From Pseudomonas sp. RIT-PI-q (GTDB taxonomy: Bacteria; Pseudomonadota; Gammaproteobacteria; Pseudomonadales; Pseudomonadaceae): a DNA stretch of 64,000 nt. The stretch is from NCBI RefSeq assembly GCF_001297125.1, contig NZ_LHPC01000030.1:1-64000 (forward strand), read 5' to 3'. The notes under the pieces were generated by a model. It saw only the letters and a list, made by a program, of their open reading frames with translations. It was not told the origin of the DNA and did no database searches. Made by a program: the position numbers and the translations under genes. Shown here piece after piece: positions 61,986 to 64,000 of the stretch (position 1 is the first letter of the stretch; each line of letters starts with the position of its first letter).

Positions 61986-64000
61986 ATGAGCAAACTAGTT
62001 GGCTTTTTCGCTTACGCTTCTACCCCAAGCGAAGTTGGGGAAACAATAGAAAGAGGAACTCAAAGTGCAAATAGAGCGTCCAACGATACTGAAATAAAAA
62101 CCTGGCGCTCACTAGACATACTGGGACACTTTATTTCAGAGCAGGTTTTACTTGGCATCGATGAAGCCGACTTTTTAATCGCTGACATCTCCACTCTCAA
62201 TTTCAACGTCACATATGAAATCGGATATGCAATAGGTAGAAACAAACGAATTCTACTCACACGAAATTCCAGCATAAGAGAAACATACCCAACAATAAAA
62301 GATGTCGGGATTTTTGACACCCTCGGATATAGCCAATACCAAAACTCCGCAGAACTTGCCAGACTGCTACTTTGCGCACACAAAGACTCGCCACTAGAAA
62401 CCAACTTTAAAAAAAACACCCAAGCCCCTGTATTTTTATTAGAAGGTCGTTTCAAAACAGATTGGTCTTCCAGAATAGTATCTAGAATAAAAAAAGCCCG
62501 ATATATTTTTCGAAACTTTGACCCTGTAGAGCAGCCACGATTATCTGGCACCGATGCAATCAAGCAAATCTCAGAATCATATGGCGTTGTTGTACCTTTA
62601 ATATCAAGCAACGCTGAGGGCTCAGAGGTGCATAACATGAGGGGAGCATTCCTCGCTGGGTTAGCGGATGGAATGAACATTGCCCTGTGCATCATACAAA
62701 ATGGTGAAAACCCAATACCCTTAGATTATCGCGACTTCGTAAACATTAGTTACCACCCAGAAGATGTCAACGACGTCATAGCCGAATTTGCAGGAAAAGT
62801 TGCAGAGGCTTTTCAGCAAGTTAATGAGCTTAAATCTAGAGCATCTGAAAGCTACCTTCAGTCACTTGACCTCGGAGCTTCATCCGCAGAAAACGAAATG
62901 CGCACTCTAGAAAGATACTACTTAACTACTGATCAATTTTTAAAATCAATACGCGGCGAAGCAAATATTGTAGTAGGTCGAAAAGGATCTGGAAAATCCG
63001 CTATTTTTCTACAAATTCGAGACAGAGAAAGAAACAAAAACAACAACATTGTCCTCGACCTAAAACCCGACGGATACAAGCTGATAAAATTCAAAGAACT
63101 AATATTGGACTTCCTAGAAGAAGGTACCTTCCAACATACGATCATGGCTTTTTGGGAGTACATATTACTCTTGGAAATATGCTACAAAATCCTGGAAAAG
63201 GACAAAGAGCGCCACCTGCACGACCACAACATTTATGATGGCTACCGCGCGCTTGCCGACCTCTACAACACCGAGGATTATGTAACTGAGGGTGATTTCT
63301 CTGAGAGAATGAGCACCCTAATGACCAAAATAACTACGGAATACAAGTCAAAGTACAGTGACAAAGTAAACGTAAGACTGTCCGTCCCTCAGATTACTGA
63401 GATGCTTTACCTCCACGATGTAAAAGCCTTATCCGAGAATGTTATAAGCTACATGAAGAACAAGGGCACGCTTTGGCTATTATTTGACAACATTGATAAA
63501 GGCTGGCCGACGTCTGGTTTGAAACATGAAGATTTATTGATCGTCCGCGCATTAATTGACGCAACAAGAAAACTTGAACGGCAATTTGACCGGGCACGCA
63601 TTAATGTGCACAGCATAGTTTTCCTACGAAATGACGTGTACGACTTATTAGTCAAAGAAACATCTGACAGAGGTAAAGAGGCAAAAGTTCTTCTCGACTG
63701 GACCGACTCCGATCTCTTACGAGAACTTCTCAGACTAAGAATCATAACCAATAGCAACATCAACGACCAAACCTTCGAATTACTATGGCCTAACATATGC
63801 GTTAGTCACTACAACGGTGAGGAAAGCTCACAGTTTTTGATTGACAGATGCCTAATGAGACCACGCTTTTTACTAAATCTAATAAACCAATGCAAAAGCT
63901 TTGCGATCAACCTAAACCATGAAATTATTTCTCAAGAGGATATTGCAAAGGGTCTTGCGGCATATTCCACTGATCTATTGACCGATATATCGTACGAATT
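61986..64000 (+). CDS. Tandem NDT/TIR-like domains fused to a Sll1717-type P-loop ATPase, 3' end outside window
   Basis: Open from ATG 61986 (RBS AAGGGA) to the right edge, at least 671 codons. Domain 1 (about 1-125) reads DEADFLIADIS and NFNVTYEIGYAIG (residues 59-84), the pattern of nucleoside 2-deoxyribosyltransferase/TIR-like nucleotide hydrolases, with the candidate catalytic Glu78. Domain 2 (about 145-275) has a similar outline (HNMRGAFLAGLADGM, 216-230) but no Glu at the matching place. A P-loop ATPase follows: Walker A GRKGSGKS (331-338), Walker B-like LLFDNIDKGW (498-507), FLRNDVYDLL. It is AT-rich, with many ATA, AGA and TTA codons, unlike all genes to its left, which suggests horizontal transfer. 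An NTPase-sensor with a nucleotide-degrading effector is plausible for defence; this is inference. Confidence 0.78.
   Translation, partial: MSKLVGFFAYASTPSEVGETIERGTQSANRASNDTEIKTWRSLDILGHFISEQVLLGIDEADFLIADISTLNFNVTYEIGYAIGRNKRILLTRNSSIRETYPTIKDVGIFDTLGYSQYQNSAELARLLLCAHKDSPLETNFKKNTQAPVFLLEGRFKTDWSSRIVSRIKKARYIFRNFDPVEQPRLSGTDAIKQISESYGVVVPLISSNAEGSEVHNMRGAFLAGLADGMNIALCIIQNGENPIPLDYRDFVNISYHPEDVNDVIAEFAGKVAEAFQQVNELKSRASESYLQSLDLGASSAENEMRTLERYYLTTDQFLKSIRGEANIVVGRKGSGKSAIFLQIRDRERNKNNNIVLDLKPDGYKLIKFKELILDFLEEGTFQHTIMAFWEYILLLEICYKILEKDKERHLHDHNIYDGYRALADLYNTEDYVTEGDFSERMSTLMTKITTEYKSKYSDKVNVRLSVPQITEMLYLHDVKALSENVISYMKNKGTLWLLFDNIDKGWPTSGLKHEDLLIVRALIDATRKLERQFDRARINVHSIVFLRNDVYDLLVKETSDRGKEAKVLLDWTDSDLLRELLRLRIITNSNINDQTFELLWPNICVSHYNGEESSQFLIDRCLMRPRFLLNLINQCKSFAINLNHEIISQEDIAKGLAAYSTDLLTDISYE

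Noticed and set aside
62060..63796. Several minus-strand frames in the AT-rich end
   Set aside because: They lie opposite a continuous plus-strand frame with clear P-loop motifs; none has a domain of its own.
1..64000. CRISPR array
   Set aside because: No regularly spaced direct repeats; the recurring units are inverted REP pairs scattered singly.

Overview
The window is a GC-rich chromosomal segment of a fluorescent-group Pseudomonas. The evidence is the gene content and order: pcpS and a two-component pair next to nrdA, flgBCDE-cheRV-flgAMNZ, amrZ, csrA with tRNA-Ser/Arg genes, lysC-alaS-ltaE, the aru/ast arginine succinyltransferase genes, aotJQMOP-argR, acsA. Many REP/REPIN palindromes of the fluorescent-pseudomonad type support this. 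The species call is by recognition, not by search.

Layout. 1-3.2 kb: a 5'-truncated phosphopantetheinyl transferase, then a sensor kinase/OmpR-type regulator pair. 3.2-6.8 kb: nrdA, with a promoter carrying DnaA boxes and a tandem NrdR-box pair. 7-15 kb: flagellar hook/rod genes flgBCDE (sigma54 promoter), chemotaxis genes cheR and cheV, flgA (sigma54-like promoter), flgM (sigma28-like promoter), flgN and flgZ. 15-18 kb: an MFS transporter and a glutamine-synthetase-like ligase. 18-24.6 kb: a signalling cluster with a small histidine kinase, a REC-TPR protein and a 1375-residue CheB-CheR-PAS-kinase-receiver fusion. 24.6-31.3 kb: small envelope proteins, tRNA-Arg(CCT), phnN, amrZ, mgtE, two identical tRNA-Arg(ACG), tRNA-Ser(GCT) and csrA. 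31.5-36.6 kb: lysC, alaS, ltaE. 36.8-37.6 kb: an FMN riboswitch controlling a type II lumazine synthase. 37.7-45.6 kb: arginine succinyltransferase pathway. 45.9-50.8 kb: a very large LRR protein related to bacterial effector/toxin proteins. 50.9-56.3 kb: arginine/ornithine ABC transporter and its regulator argR. 57-59 kb: acsA. 59.5-60.1 kb: two small secreted proteins. 60.6-61.9 kb: nrdB, some 54 kb from nrdA.

The base composition changes sharply after the nrdB terminator. From 61986 to the right edge runs one long AT-rich open frame that does not end in the window. It encodes two tandem nucleoside-deoxyribosyltransferase/TIR-like domains followed by a P-loop ATPase with the motifs GRKGSGKS and LLFDNIDKGW. 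This is the strongest candidate for an accessory, possibly anti-phage, system; its partners would lie outside the window.

How the parts work together: arginine is imported by AotJQMP and catabolised by AruC/FG/D/B/E. The aruC and aotJ promoters carry the same ArgR half-site at the same distance from a -10 box, so uptake and catabolism look co-activated by ArgR. The flagellar genes show the expected sigma54-then-sigma28 hierarchy. CsrA and AmrZ are global regulators that both affect motility and biofilm traits in pseudomonads.
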